Assembly: GCF_049116215.1 (NCBI RefSeq)
Contig: NZ_JAGDZB010000001.1
Coordinates: 248,001-312,000 of the forward strand
Direction: 5' to 3'
Length of the DNA stretch: 64,000 nucleotides
Source of the DNA: Shimia sp049116215
Lineage (GTDB): Bacteria; Pseudomonadota; Alphaproteobacteria; Rhodobacterales; Rhodobacteraceae
Below are positions 25,025-34,040 of this stretch, one piece after another. The notes beneath the pieces are model-generated. The model was given only the letters and a program-made list of their open reading frames with translations. It did no database searches and had not been told where the DNA came from. Position 1 is the stretch's first letter; every line of letters begins with the position of its first letter. The translations under genes and the position numbers were made by a program.

Positions 25025-26017
25025 CTAGCCGCCGGACAGGAGCACGGCCTCAACCCGACGATTCAGGGTGCGACCGGCCTCGGTGAGGTTGGTGGCAATG
25101 GGGGCGAGGTAGCCGGCGCCCTGGGCTTCGACCTGCGCTTTGGGCACGCCGTGAGTGTTGATCAGCCGGGTGCGCACGGCGGCAGCGCGTTTTTGCGAGA
25201 GGCTGGTGTTGGCCGCCAGAGAGCCTTTGCTGTCGGTGTGCCCCACAAGGGCGATGCGGCGGTTGGGATCGGCTTTGAGGTACTCTGCCAAGGCAGCGAG
25301 CGTTGCGAACTCGGTGTCAGCCAATCTGGAGGCGCCGGTCTCAAAGGACAGATCGCTGAGCACCACATGGCCGGATTGGTCCAAAGTTTTGGCGATGTCG
25401 GTGGCGGTTTCAGGTGGGGTTACAGGGGTGGTCACCTCCGGCGCGGCGGTGGGCTGCGGCTGCTCATCCTGTTTGGGCGGGTCAGGCGGCGCGCTGGCTT
25501 CGGTGGGTTCTGGGGCCGGTACGCTGTCTGGCCGGATGTCGTAGATCTGCACCATACCGGCTTGGGCGGTGCGGCTCACCAAGGCGGCGACAGCTTCGGG
25601 GCCAGCATCTGTTTCGCGGCGGGCAGAGAGGTAGAAATAGTCAGACAGGTCGACAAACATCTGCGGCGGCAAGAGTACATCGATGCCAAAGCGGAAGTCG
25701 AACCCGCCACAGCCTGCGGCGTCACAGGACAGGATCAGGTCGTATCCGTCATCCAGCAGCTGGGCGGCGAGGTCGGCGTTGACGCTGCCGGTGCCCGGGA
25801 ACCCGCTGGAAAAGCGCCAGCTGCGCTTGCGCAACGTACCTGCCACGGGAATGGTCGGCACGGTGCCATCGGTGGCGGGCGCAAGGGCGAGGGACAACAC
25901 GCTTTGCGGCTGAATGCCCTCCCCCAAAAGCTGCCCTGGCGTTTCAAAACGCGGCTCAAAGGCCCAGCTGGCAGCTGGGCACAGCAGGAGCCAGGTTATG
26001 AGCGTGCCGGTTTTCAT
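25025..26017 (-). CDS. OmpA-like peptidoglycan-binding protein
   Basis: A 330-residue exported protein. A signal peptide covers residues 1-19 (cleavage after PAASWA). An uncharacterised N-terminal domain with a CDAAGC pair reaches to about residue 165, followed by a proline-rich linker (about 170-210) and a C-terminal OmpA domain. That domain shows RIALVGHTDSKGS, LSQKRAAAVRTRL and a final NRRVEAVLL, the pattern that grips diaminopimelate in peptidoglycan. It is probably periplasmic and tethered to the cell wall. The start overlaps the stop of the AhpD-like gene by four bases, so the two are co-translated. Confidence 0.9.
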   Translation of the reverse strand: MKTGTLITWLLLCPAASWAFEPRFETPGQLLGEGIQPQSVLSLALAPATDGTVPTIPVAGTLRKRSWRFSSGFPGTGSVNADLAAQLLDDGYDLILSCDAAGCGGFDFRFGIDVLLPPQMFVDLSDYFYLSARRETDAGPEAVAALVSRTAQAGMVQIYDIRPDSVPAPEPTEASAPPDPPKQDEQPQPTAAPEVTTPVTPPETATDIAKTLDQSGHVVLSDLSFETGASRLADTEFATLAALAEYLKADPNRRIALVGHTDSKGSLAANTSLSQKRAAAVRTRLINTHGVPKAQVEAQGAGYLAPIATNLTEAGRTLNRRVEAVLLSGG

Positions 26018-26586
26018 CGCGCGAGTGCGTGGTACTCTGCGTTGGGCTGCATGGCGGTAGCGGAGGCGACGCGGTTGGACATGTTGTAAAAGCCAGCCAC
26101 ATTGGCGATGTCCCAGATGTCTTGATCGGTGAAGCCGACATCACGCAGGCCTTGTCGGTCACTCTCTTCGATGGTCGCCGAGGCAATGGTCATCTTCTCG
26201 GCGAAGGCCAGCATAGCGTATTGGCGGGCATCGAGATCGGCCACGCGCCAGTTCATCACCATCATCTCGCCCAGCGCCGGATCACCGGAGAGTTGGCGCA
26301 CGGCAGCGCCATGGGCGACGAGGCAGTAGAAACATTTGTTGATCGCGCTGACCACCACCGCGATCATCTCGCGCTCCAATTTGGAGAGGCCGCTGTCGCC
26401 GAGCATGAGGTCGTTGTAGAGCGCGGTGAAAGCGTTCAACTTGTCGGCGTGGATGGCGTAGGCCTTGAGCACATTGGGCACCATACCAAGTTTTTCCTGG
26501 CAGATCTCAAAGTAGCGCTGTGTCTCCGGCGGAAGCGGGTCCATCATTGGAATGTTAAGCGCGGTTGGTTTGGTTGTATCTGCCAC
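26014..26586 (-). CDS. Peroxidase-related AhpD-like (carboxymuconolactone decarboxylase fold) protein
   Basis: A 190-residue protein from a GTG at 26586, preceded by AAGGGAGGCC; a longer open frame to 26976 has no supporting homology. The CMD/AhpD core shows SKLEREMIAVVVSAINKCFY with the redox CxxC of NKCFYCLVAHG around residues 85-95. This points to the peroxidase-related TIGR01926-type group and suggests a role in peroxide or disulfide chemistry; the true substrate is unknown. It is the second gene of a run GNAT, AhpD-like, OmpA-like on the minus strand. Confidence 0.88.
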   Translation of the reverse strand: MADTTKPTALNIPMMDPLPPETQRYFEICQEKLGMVPNVLKAYAIHADKLNAFTALYNDLMLGDSGLSKLEREMIAVVVSAINKCFYCLVAHGAAVRQLSGDPALGEMMVMNWRVADLDARQYAMLAFAEKMTIASATIEESDRQGLRDVGFTDQDIWDIANVAGFYNMSNRVASATAMQPNAEYHALAR

Positions 26587-26597
26587 GTTGGCCTCCC

Positions 26598-27329
26598 TTA
26601 AGCGGTGGGTTTGCACCGGTAGTGGTACTCTCCCACAACGGTCATACCGAGGGAAGAGTACAGCCGATTTGCCGCTGCGTTCGATGTGACACAAATGACC
26701 GACAGGTGCGTGCCCCCGTTCTCCAGCGTCCAGAAAGCGGCGCGCTGCATGAGAAAGCGGGCGACGCCTTGACGGCGTTGAAATGGCAAGATTTCCAGCG
26801 CGTGCACCATGCCGATGCCGTTGTGCAGGCCAAGGAACGATGCGCCTGCGGGCTTGTCCTGCCAGCGGGACACAAAGCCGGTTTTGGGCATGGGTGCGCG
26901 GTCCATGACTTTCAGGCGCGCAAGATCCATGCCCCCTTCGGCCCAGATTTCTTTCATGATCTGAAGCGGCTCCCATGCCGGGATGGCGGCGGTGCGCGGC
27001 GGGCGTTCGGTTGCGAGCTCCTTCGCCGGGATGACGTACATGGTCACCGGGTCAACTATCTCATAGCCGCGCGCGTCGAGCGCTGCGTCCAGCACCATGT
27101 CACCTTCGCGGATTTGAAAGAGCGGTTGTTGGTTGAGGCCGCGCATGCCGGTCTCAGCCGCGGCGATGTCGTCCAGCACAAGGTCGCCGTTTAGCGTGGC
27201 GGCAGAGACCCGTTTGCCACCGCCCTGACCGTCGCGCAGGGTGAAACATCCGCAACTATGGGTCGCGGCGGCAGGCCAGGTGCCGTCTATCACATCATAG
27301 AGGGTTTGCGCCGTGATCTTAGAGGTCAT
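26598..27329 (-). CDS. GNAT family N-acetyltransferase
   Basis: A 243-residue protein with the GNAT fold in its C-terminal half. The acetyl-CoA loop is FQRRQGVARFLMQRAAFWTL around residues 185-204, followed by LSVICVTSNAAANRLYSSLG. The N-terminal 120 residues are family-specific and do not suggest a substrate. The start overlaps the stop of the CinA-type gene by four bases, so these are consecutive genes in one minus-strand transcript. Confidence 0.9.
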   Translation of the reverse strand: MTSKITAQTLYDVIDGTWPAAATHSCGCFTLRDGQGGGKRVSAATLNGDLVLDDIAAAETGMRGLNQQPLFQIREGDMVLDAALDARGYEIVDPVTMYVIPAKELATERPPRTAAIPAWEPLQIMKEIWAEGGMDLARLKVMDRAPMPKTGFVSRWQDKPAGASFLGLHNGIGMVHALEILPFQRRQGVARFLMQRAAFWTLENGGTHLSVICVTSNAAANRLYSSLGMTVVGEYHYRCKPTA

Positions 27330-28045
27330 GCGAAGAGGCCGGAGAGTTTGGTGATCGCCGCATCAATCCGCGCACCGTCGGTGCCACGAATGACGATGTT
27401 GGAGCCGTAAGCCCCGTTGCGCTGATAGGGGTAAGAACCGATGGAGAGGTCGGAGAACTCGGTTGCGAGATCTGCCAATGGGCCCGCGATGTCGCCTTCG
27501 CCACGCTCAATCCGCAAGGTTTGGCTCAGCAGCGGTGCTCCGCCGGTTAGGGTTGGCAGAACACTGGCCACCATGGCTTGGAACACAGACGGCACGCCTG
27601 CCATGACGTAGACATTTTCCAGGCGGAAGCCCGGCGCAACAGAGACGGGGTTGTCGATCAGCGTGGCATCGTCAGGGATACGGGCCATGCGCTTGCGGGC
27701 GTCGTTGAACTCTTGGCCTGCGTTATCATAGTGCGCCTGCAACAGCGCGGCGGCGTCGGCGCGGACGTCGATATGTTTGCCAAAGGCCTCGGCAATGCAG
27801 TCTGCAGTGATGTCGTCATGCGTCGGACCAATGCCACCCGAGGTGAAGACGTGTTCATAGGCCTCAGACAGCTGCTTCACCGCCGCGACAATCGCCGGAG
27901 CGTTATCAGAGACCACACGCGCCTCGGTCAGGTCAATGCCATGTTTGGTCAATTCCCCAGCCAAGAAATGCATGTTGGCATCGCGGGTGCGGCCAGAAAG
28001 AATTTCGTCGCCAATCACCAGCATGGCTGCGGTTGGGTTTGCCAT
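27326..28045 (-). CDS. CinA-type molybdopterin-binding domain protein (competence/damage-inducible protein A family)
   Basis: A 239-residue protein equal to the N-terminal MoCF/CinA domain without the C-terminal nicotinamide-mononucleotide amidase. It shows AAMLVIGDEILSGRTRDANM at the N-terminus and VFTSGGIGPTHDDITADCIA around residue 65. The fold is that of MoaB/Mog. COG1058 proteins hydrolyse ADP-ribose and related nucleotides in some bacteria. It is first in the run with GNAT, AhpD-like and OmpA-like genes and divergent from sfsA. Confidence 0.9.
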   Translation of the reverse strand: MANPTAAMLVIGDEILSGRTRDANMHFLAGELTKHGIDLTEARVVSDNAPAIVAAVKQLSEAYEHVFTSGGIGPTHDDITADCIAEAFGKHIDVRADAAALLQAHYDNAGQEFNDARKRMARIPDDATLIDNPVSVAPGFRLENVYVMAGVPSVFQAMVASVLPTLTGGAPLLSQTLRIERGEGDIAGPLADLATEFSDLSIGSYPYQRNGAYGSNIVIRGTDGARIDAAITKLSGLFA

Positions 28046-28092
28046 GGTCTCATGTCCTTGTCAGTCACTCACCGCAGGTATAGGCCTGTGAC

Positions 28093-28806
28093 ATGCGCTT
28101 TCAAACCCCTCTCGTTCCCGCCGTGCTACTTCGCCGCTACAAACGGTTTCTCGCTGATGTTCGCCTAGAAGATGGGCGCGAGGTGACCGCGCATTGTGCC
28201 AACCCCGGCTCGATGATGGGGCTGAAGGATGAAGGCATCAAAATCTGGCTGGAACCCAACGATGATCCCAAGAAGAAGCTGAAATACGGCTGGCGGTTGG
28301 TGGAGCACGAGAACGGGCATTTCACTGGGGTCGATACCTCGGTGCCCAACCGCGCTTTGAAAGCCGCGTTGTTGGCGCATGAAATCCCGGAGTTGGCGGA
28401 CTACGAAACTGTACGGCCGGAGGTGAAATACGGCAGCAACAGCCGGATTGATTTCCTGCTGTCTGGCGAAGGCCGCAAGGACCTCTATCTGGAAGTGAAG
28501 TCGGTGACGTTGAGCCGCGAAGCGGGCGTTTCGGAGTTTCCTGACAGTGTGACGGCGCGGGGCGCGAAGCACCTCGAAGAGCTGATGGCGATGATCGCCG
28601 AAGGTCATGACGCGATGATGCTCTATCTGGTGCAGCGCACCGATGCAGCGCGGGTCACATTGGCACCGGATATTGACCCGACCTATGCCGAGACTTTTCA
28701 GCGGGCGCGGGCAGCTGGCGTCAAAGTGCTGGCTTATGGCTGTGACATTTCCCCAACGGAGATCACAATTGGTCGCCCCCTGCCCTTTTCCTTTGACGGT
28801 GCGTGA
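28093..28806 (+). CDS. sfsA: SfsA, DNA/RNA nuclease family
   Basis: A 237-residue SfsA, named for sugar fermentation stimulation in E. coli; the fold and later work suggest a nuclease-like protein binding nucleic acid. It starts MRFQTPLVPAVLLRRYKRFL. The family core includes VTAHCANPGSMMGL near residue 33, SRIDFLLSG and LYLEVKSVTL, with acidic residues of the nuclease-like site, and the ending DISPTEITIGRPLPF. It is followed by map in the same direction. Confidence 0.95.
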   Translation: MRFQTPLVPAVLLRRYKRFLADVRLEDGREVTAHCANPGSMMGLKDEGIKIWLEPNDDPKKKLKYGWRLVEHENGHFTGVDTSVPNRALKAALLAHEIPELADYETVRPEVKYGSNSRIDFLLSGEGRKDLYLEVKSVTLSREAGVSEFPDSVTARGAKHLEELMAMIAEGHDAMMLYLVQRTDAARVTLAPDIDPTYAETFQRARAAGVKVLAYGCDISPTEITIGRPLPFSFDGA

Positions 28807-28889
28807 CAGAAGGTGGCGTGCCTAAGCCCTAGAAGTTTTAAGAAATTGCGCCTACATAGCCGCAAACCATACGTGACGGAGCACTCCAC

Positions 28890-29756
28890 ATGATCGGCAA
28901 ACGCCGCAAAACACGCGACAGCATCGACCTCTATTCGCCAGAGGATCATGCCGGCATGCACAAGGCTGGGGCCTTGGCGTCGCAGATTCTGGACGACATT
29001 GCAGAGCACGTGTTTCCAGGCCAGACCACTGCGGAGCTGGACAGGCTGATCGAGGCGCAGGTTGATGCGGCAGGCGCAACCTCCGCGACCATTGGCTATC
29101 GCGGCTACGAACATGCGAGCTGTATCAGCGTGAACCACGTAGTGTGTCACGGCATCCCTGGCAGCCCGATCCCGAAGTGGAACAAAGAGACAAGCGCGCG
29201 CAAAGAAGACCCGATGCGCGATGACGACAAGCTGCGGGATGGGGATATTCTGAACATCGATGTGACCGTCGTGGTCGACGGCTGGTACGGCGACACCAGC
29301 CGGATGTATGTGGCGGGCAAGCCCAAGGGGTTTGCCAAGAAGCTCATTCAGGTGACTCATGATGCGCTAATGCTGGGCATTGAGGCGGTGAAGCCGGGCA
29401 ACACTTTTGGCGACATCGGCAACGCGATCCAGACTTATGCGGAACGCCAGCGCATGTCGGTTGTGCGCGATTTCTGTGGCCACGGCTTGGGTCGGGTATT
29501 TCACTCACCGCCCAACGTGCTGCACTATGGCCGCGCCGGCAGCGGGCCAGTGCTGGAAGAAGGCATGTTCTTCACCATCGAGCCGATGCTGAACATGGGC
29601 CGTCCGGAAACCAAAGTGTTGGCGGATGACTGGACCGCGGTGACACGCGACAAATCCCTGTCGGCGCAGTTTGAGCATTCCGTGGGTGTGACCGCAGATG
29701 GTGTGGATATTTTCACCCTGTCCAAAGCGGGCCTGTACCACCCAACCTGGAAATAA
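28890..29756 (+). CDS. map: Type I methionine aminopeptidase
   Basis: A 288-residue enzyme that removes initiator methionine from nascent proteins. All five metal ligands are present: the aspartates in ILNIDVTVVVDG and WYGDTSRMY, the histidine in GHGLGRVFH, and the glutamates in FTIEPMLN and FEHSV. A short insertion (SPIPKWNKETSARKEDPMRD) lengthens the loop before the first aspartate compared with the 264-residue E. coli enzyme. It lies 80 bases after sfsA and is followed by two hairpins. Confidence 0.97.
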   Translation: MIGKRRKTRDSIDLYSPEDHAGMHKAGALASQILDDIAEHVFPGQTTAELDRLIEAQVDAAGATSATIGYRGYEHASCISVNHVVCHGIPGSPIPKWNKETSARKEDPMRDDDKLRDGDILNIDVTVVVDGWYGDTSRMYVAGKPKGFAKKLIQVTHDALMLGIEAVKPGNTFGDIGNAIQTYAERQRMSVVRDFCGHGLGRVFHSPPNVLHYGRAGSGPVLEEGMFFTIEPMLNMGRPETKVLADDWTAVTRDKSLSAQFEHSVGVTADGVDIFTLSKAGLYHPTWK

Positions 29757-29776
29757 CTTTCCGCCCCAAAAACAAA

Positions 29777-29830
29777 GTCCTCAGCCCGAAAAGGGCCGAG
29801 GACAGGTGCCAGGGCACGGGAGCGCCCTGG
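29777..29830. terminator. Two tandem hairpins between map and the ABC operon
   Basis: The first stem is GTCCTCAGCCC / GGGCCGAGGAC (29777-29803) and the second CCAGGGC / GCCCTGG (29809-29830), followed by TTT. They can fold on either strand and sit where two transcripts converge. Confidence 0.55.
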
Positions 29831-29859
29831 TTTGGGAAATGAGTGGTGGTTTTGCCGCT

Positions 29860-30597
29860 TTACGCGACGCCCGTGATCATTGAGACAATCTCATTTTTGT
29901 CGGTGGATTTGGTGTCGCGCACGCCAATTTGCTTGCCGCGCCGCAACACGCAGATGCGGTCAGACAGGCGGAACACCTGATCCAGACTGTGGCTGATTAT
30001 GAGAATGGCGAGGTCTTTGGCCTTGAGCTGTTCGATCAACGCCTCCACCCGCGCAGTTTCCGCCACACCAAGCGCCGCTGTGGGTTCATCCAAAAGCACC
30101 AGTTTGCTGGCCCAATGGGTGGCGCGGGCAATGGCGATGCCTTGGCGTTGACCGCCGGAAAGGTCGCTGATGGTGGAGCTGGCCGAGGGGATGCGCACGT
30201 CAAGCTCATCCACAAGTTCCTGCGTTTCCTGGCGCATGCGGGCCTTGTCCAGCAGGTTTAACGGACCTTTGGTCAGCTCACGCCCCAAGAACATGTTCAT
30301 GTAGACCGGTTGTTGATCCGCCAGCGCAAGATCCTGATAGACCACCTCGATGCCATTGGCGCGGGCCGCAGAAGCGTCGCGGATGTCCGCGGCTTCGCCA
30401 TCCAGAAGGATTTCACCAGATGTGGGCGTGTAAACACCCGAGATGATCTTGATCAGGGTCGACTTACCTGCCCCGTTGTCGCCCACCAGCGCAACCACCT
30501 CACCCGCTTTCAGGTTCAGGGAGAAGTCTTCGATGGCCACCACGCCGCCAAAGGCCTTGTGGATGTTGGTGAGGGAAAGTACTTCCTGGTTACTCAT
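29860..30597 (-). CDS. RbsA-type single-domain ABC ATPase of the importer operon
   Basis: A 245-residue ATPase of the CUT2/ribose-type importer family. Walker A is ALVGDNGAGKSTLIKI near residue 38, the signature DLSGGQRQGIAIARA, Walker B LVLLDEPTAALG. It is a single-domain version, unlike the two-domain RbsA, and would act as a homodimer with the permease. It overlaps the upstream YhfX-like gene by four bases, as last gene of the six-gene operon. Confidence 0.92.
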   Translation of the reverse strand: MSNQEVLSLTNIHKAFGGVVAIEDFSLNLKAGEVVALVGDNGAGKSTLIKIISGVYTPTSGEILLDGEAADIRDASAARANGIEVVYQDLALADQQPVYMNMFLGRELTKGPLNLLDKARMRQETQELVDELDVRIPSASSTISDLSGGQRQGIAIARATHWASKLVLLDEPTAALGVAETARVEALIEQLKAKDLAILIISHSLDQVFRLSDRICVLRRGKQIGVRDTKSTDKNEIVSMITGVA

Positions 30598-31805
30598 GCG
30601 GAATACCCCTCGTGGCGGTCGACGGGCTGGCCGAAGATGTTTTCGATGCTGGTGGCTTTGGGCGAGCCAGACGCGACGCCGGAGACCCCGACGGCATTGG
30701 CGCGGGTGACAAAACTTTGGCCTCGGAAACCAAACACGACGGTGTCGCCGGTGTTGGGCACGGGACGGTCTTTGGTGTTGATCATGCCGTAGTAGTCGAT
30801 GGCTTTGTACTCCGGGATGTCGACTTGATAGAGAGCTTCCAGAGCAGAAGTCGGACTATCCGAAACCAACGCATGCACGTCGTAGTCCGGGAACACCGGG
30901 TCAATGTAGAGGCCACCACCAAAGCAGTAGGCTTCGTCTTTGTGTTGGTGAGACACTTCGCTGAGATACAGCACGGCGGGGCCTTCGGGCAGATCCCGGA
31001 CAGCATGCAGAGGCGTGGTGCCATGCAGCGCGTTGCCGGGTTCCACCTGTGTGGCGCCGGCCTCAGCCAAAGCGGGCAAGAGCGCCATAGAGTTGGTGCC
31101 CGGAGCGTTGACTTCGATGTCGCTGCGGCCTGCGTCCGCCAGTTCTTTGAGCGCTTTGCTTAGCGTGGCGAGGTTTTGGGTGGGTTTCACCGAATTGCTG
31201 TCGAGATCAAAAAGCAAGGCCGGGAAGGTGGTGATACCGGCAAAGCGCGCGCCGTCGAGCGCGTCGATCTGATCGGCAATTTTCACAATGTCTTCGGCAG
31301 CAAAGCCGCCTTCGTGGCCGCGATAGAAGTTGTCGCCTCCGGTCTGGATCCGTGCGAGGATGTTTTGCACGCGACCTGCCTCTGCCGCTGCTTTGGCGGC
31401 CTCGCGGGCTTTGTCCATGGTGAAGACGGTCCAGTAGTCGGGCTTCAGATATGCGGCGGCATAGCCTGCGTCCCGTTGAGGCACCTGCACCAGATGGCCC
31501 AGGTGGCCGGTGCGCAGACCGGCGCGGTGACAGGCAATAGCGCAGTCCATGTCGACCGCGACTGAGCGATCAATACCACCACGCATCACGGCGGCGCAGA
31601 AGCCGGAGTGACGGCTGACCTGCTTGGTCATGGCAAAGGTCTTGAGGCCGTATTTGGCGGCTTCGTCAGAAAACAGCCGTGCGTTGGTTTCGACTTGGTC
31701 GAGATCGATCACATAGGAGTTGGGCGGGATCTCACCGGCTTGATGCAAGGCCATAGCGGCCTCGATGAAGCGCGGGTTTCGGTCAATCAGTGTTTTCAGG
31801 AACAT
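30594..31805 (-). CDS. YhfX-like PLP-dependent protein (alanine racemase N-terminal fold)
   Basis: A 403-residue protein closely resembling E. coli YhfX (about 387 residues, function unknown). The alanine-racemase-type barrel starts with SYVIDLDQVETNARL near residue 30; lysine 61 in FAMTKQVSRH is the expected PLP Schiff-base residue. Other shared segments are GHLVQVPQRD, FTMDKAREAA, APGTNSMALLP, EPGNALHGTTP and SEVSHQHKDEAYCFGGG. It is probably a racemase, aldolase or lyase acting on an amino compound; the reaction is not known. The ATG at 31805 follows AAGGACACCTC. It is placed between permease and ATPase genes of an importer, so the substrate is likely imported by that system. Confidence 0.85.
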   Translation of the reverse strand: MFLKTLIDRNPRFIEAAMALHQAGEIPPNSYVIDLDQVETNARLFSDEAAKYGLKTFAMTKQVSRHSGFCAAVMRGGIDRSVAVDMDCAIACHRAGLRTGHLGHLVQVPQRDAGYAAAYLKPDYWTVFTMDKAREAAKAAAEAGRVQNILARIQTGGDNFYRGHEGGFAAEDIVKIADQIDALDGARFAGITTFPALLFDLDSNSVKPTQNLATLSKALKELADAGRSDIEVNAPGTNSMALLPALAEAGATQVEPGNALHGTTPLHAVRDLPEGPAVLYLSEVSHQHKDEAYCFGGGLYIDPVFPDYDVHALVSDSPTSALEALYQVDIPEYKAIDYYGMINTKDRPVPNTGDTVVFGFRGQSFVTRANAVGVSGVASGSPKATSIENIFGQPVDRHEGYSA

Positions 31806-31818
31806 GAGGTGTCCTTTC

Positions 31819-32772
31819 TTAGCGCGACGTGTCGCGGAGCGAGACGGCAACGGCGATCAGGATGATCAGGCCACGCACAATCATCTGGTCGGAGACTTTG
31901 AGGTTCATCAGGATCAACCCGTTGTTGAGCATGCCCATCAGGAGCGATCCAAGAAGCGCGCCCACAACGGAGCCCTTGCCGCCATTGAGTGCAGTGCCGC
32001 CCACAATCACGGCAGCGATCACGGTCATCAGATCACTTTCGCCAAGGGTATATTTTGCGGCCTGAAGGCGACCGGCATAGAGCAGACCAGCCAGACCGGC
32101 ACAGCCGCCGCAGATCATCAAAACATATAGTCGCACACGGGCAACTTTGATGCCGGACACCTGCGCGGCGCGCGGGTTATCCCCTGTTGCCAGCACATGC
32201 GCACCAAAGCGGGTGTGGCGGTAGATGAGATGCCCGACGCCAACACCGAGAATGGTCCAGATCACCAAAGAGGGCACCGAGAACAGCTTGCCGGAACCAA
32301 ACAGGCCGGTGAACGTGTCGTTCATGACCGGCACGGAACGCAGGTTTGTCATGGAGCGGGCAATGCCTGCAAACAGTCCCATGGTGGCCAGGGTAACAAG
32401 GAACGAGGGCAGTTTGAGATAAGCCACCAAGACGCCGTTGAAGGCGCCAATTGCAACGCCGACGCCCAAGCCGACCAACACACCAACCGGCATGGGGAAG
32501 CTTTGCAAGGCCACAGCGCAGGAGAGCGCGGAAACCGCCACAATAGAGCCGAAACTGAGGTCAATTTCGCCAGCGGAGAGCGCAAAGACCAAGCCCACAG
32601 CCATGATGGTGGCAGGCGCGGTTTGCAGCACGATGTTGGTCAAATTGCGTTGGGTCAGGAACCCATCGTCATAGAGAGTCACTGCAAAAAACAGGAAGAT
32701 GGCCAGGAAGCCAAAGTAGACAACCGCTTGTTGGAAATCCAATCCTTGCAGTCGAGAAGAGACGCGAGTCAT
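31819..32772 (-). CDS. RbsC-type ABC permease
   Basis: A 317-residue inner-membrane permease of the branched-chain/ribose type. About eight to ten hydrophobic segments are seen. Family motifs are FALSAGEIDLSFGSIVAVSA around residue 62, GDNPRAAQVSGIKVARVRL, and VIVGGTALNGGKGSVVGALL. It pairs with the binding protein encoded upstream and the ATPase encoded downstream. Substrates of the family are sugars and other small molecules; none can be assigned here. It lies 13 bases before the YhfX-like gene and 200 bases after the binding-protein gene, with a hairpin in between. Confidence 0.94.
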   Translation of the reverse strand: MTRVSSRLQGLDFQQAVVYFGFLAIFLFFAVTLYDDGFLTQRNLTNIVLQTAPATIMAVGLVFALSAGEIDLSFGSIVAVSALSCAVALQSFPMPVGVLVGLGVGVAIGAFNGVLVAYLKLPSFLVTLATMGLFAGIARSMTNLRSVPVMNDTFTGLFGSGKLFSVPSLVIWTILGVGVGHLIYRHTRFGAHVLATGDNPRAAQVSGIKVARVRLYVLMICGGCAGLAGLLYAGRLQAAKYTLGESDLMTVIAAVIVGGTALNGGKGSVVGALLGSLLMGMLNNGLILMNLKVSDQMIVRGLIILIAVAVSLRDTSR

Positions 32773-32919
32773 ATCGATCTTTCAGATAGAAGAGCTGCCA
32801 CACCGGACGCGTCAGGAGCGACATCCCGCAGCAAAGCAGGGTCGTTGTGTGCGCCGGAGGAGAACGTCAGGGAGGCCGATTCACGCGTAAACGCGCAGGG
32901 GCCACGAGATAGGCGAGAC

Positions 32920-32967
32920 CTGCCGCCAGACTAGTGTGATACGGGATCACATGGGGTCCGGCGGCAG
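32920..32967 (-). repeat. Intercistronic hairpin after the binding-protein gene
   Basis: An 8-bp perfect inverted repeat, CTGCCGCC / GGCGGCAG, encloses an inner stem GTGAT / ATCAC. It starts 9 bases beyond the binding-protein stop. In other import operons such stem-loops stabilise the upstream transcript and dampen downstream expression; that role is inferred. Confidence 0.65.
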
Positions 32968-32975
32968 AGAGGAGA

Positions 32976-34016
32976 TTACTTGCTCAGGCTGGCCGGTGCG
33001 TCGACGCGCAGGGACTTCTGCCAACCATCTTGCACGTTGTCCGCCGTCACGGTGATGGCCGGGGCCACAACGAAGGCAGGCACCTCTTCGCCCAGAAGAT
33101 CGAGCGCGGCAGAGGCGGCCATAGCACGGCCAAGCTCATAAGCTTCATCCGCCACAATCGCGACCACGTTGCCGCCTTTGACCATGTCCAGCGCGATCGG
33201 CTCGGACAGGTCCAAAGTCACAATTTTGGTGCTGTCGTTGCCATTGGCGCGCAGTGCGGCCAAAACACCTTCGGCAGGGCCTGCCCAAGTGACAAAGATG
33301 CCGCCCAGATCCGGGTTGCGCAGCAGCATGGCGTTGGCAATTTCCTCGGCGCGTGCCGGGTCGCTGATGCCTTGCTCTGCCACAATCTCGATGTTCGGAT
33401 AATCGGCTTCGATGGTGGTTTTGAACGCGTTGTCACGCTGGTTGGTCACGTAGTAGTCCGCATCGTGATAAATCCAGCCGACGGTGCCGGACCCGCCCAT
33501 GGAGGCGGCCAGTGCGTCTGCGGCCTGTTTGCCCATCTGGAACAGATCGTCAGTCACGATGGCGGCGTAATCTGCCGGATGGGAATAGCCTGATGGCACG
33601 TTGGACAGGAAGCTGAGCGCCACGCCGTTTTCTTTGGCTTCTTCAAAGGCCGCTGCGGAGGTCACTGGGTCCAATGGCAGGGACAAGATGATGCTGGGCT
33701 CTTTGGCCATGGCGGTTTCGATATCGCTGCGCTGTTTGGCGGCGTCAAAACCGGCAGAGGCGGTGGCGACAACTTTGATGCCAAGGCGTTCAAATTCGTC
33801 GCTGGCACCCGCCGTTACGGCGTTCACAAAATCGGATTGATCATGCCACAAAAGCGCGGCGCTGTGGTTGCCGGACTTGAGCGCGGCGATGTGATTGTCA
33901 CTGACCTGAACAGCGGTCGAGGCGGTGGCCGCCTCGCCGTTTGGACCAATGGTTTCCGCGCCGGCAGCCGAAGCCACCGACAGGCACGCAGCCGCTACGA
34001 TGTTGAAGTATTTCAT
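32976..34016 (-). CDS. Periplasmic substrate-binding protein of the importer (RbsB-like)
   Basis: A 346-residue exported protein with a signal peptide (cleavage near ASAAGA, residue 20). The mature part is a type I periplasmic binding fold: SAALLWHDQSDFVNAVTAGA at the start of domain 1, then PSIILSLPLDP, AIVTDDLFQMGKQAADAL and VTWAGPAEGVLAAL, with the hinge typical of Peripla_BP_4. The ATG at 34016 follows GGGAGGAAAAC, a very strong ribosome site. It binds a sugar-like or small ligand for the RbsC-type permease. It is the third gene of the operon. Confidence 0.93.
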   Translation of the reverse strand: MKYFNIVAAACLSVASAAGAETIGPNGEAATASTAVQVSDNHIAALKSGNHSAALLWHDQSDFVNAVTAGASDEFERLGIKVVATASAGFDAAKQRSDIETAMAKEPSIILSLPLDPVTSAAAFEEAKENGVALSFLSNVPSGYSHPADYAAIVTDDLFQMGKQAADALAASMGGSGTVGWIYHDADYYVTNQRDNAFKTTIEADYPNIEIVAEQGISDPARAEEIANAMLLRNPDLGGIFVTWAGPAEGVLAALRANGNDSTKIVTLDLSEPIALDMVKGGNVVAIVADEAYELGRAMAASAALDLLGEEVPAFVVAPAITVTADNVQDGWQKSLRVDAPASLSK

Positions 34017-34040
34017 GTTTTCCTCCCACAAAAAACATAA

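Noticed and set aside
26587..26976. 130-residue N-terminal extension of the AhpD-like protein
   Set aside because: It overlaps the GNAT gene in another frame and is not part of the family; GTG at 26586 has a strong ribosome site.
32773..32919. Possible short gene between permease and binding-protein genes
   Set aside because: No convincing start or family; only the hairpin at 32920-32967 is supported.
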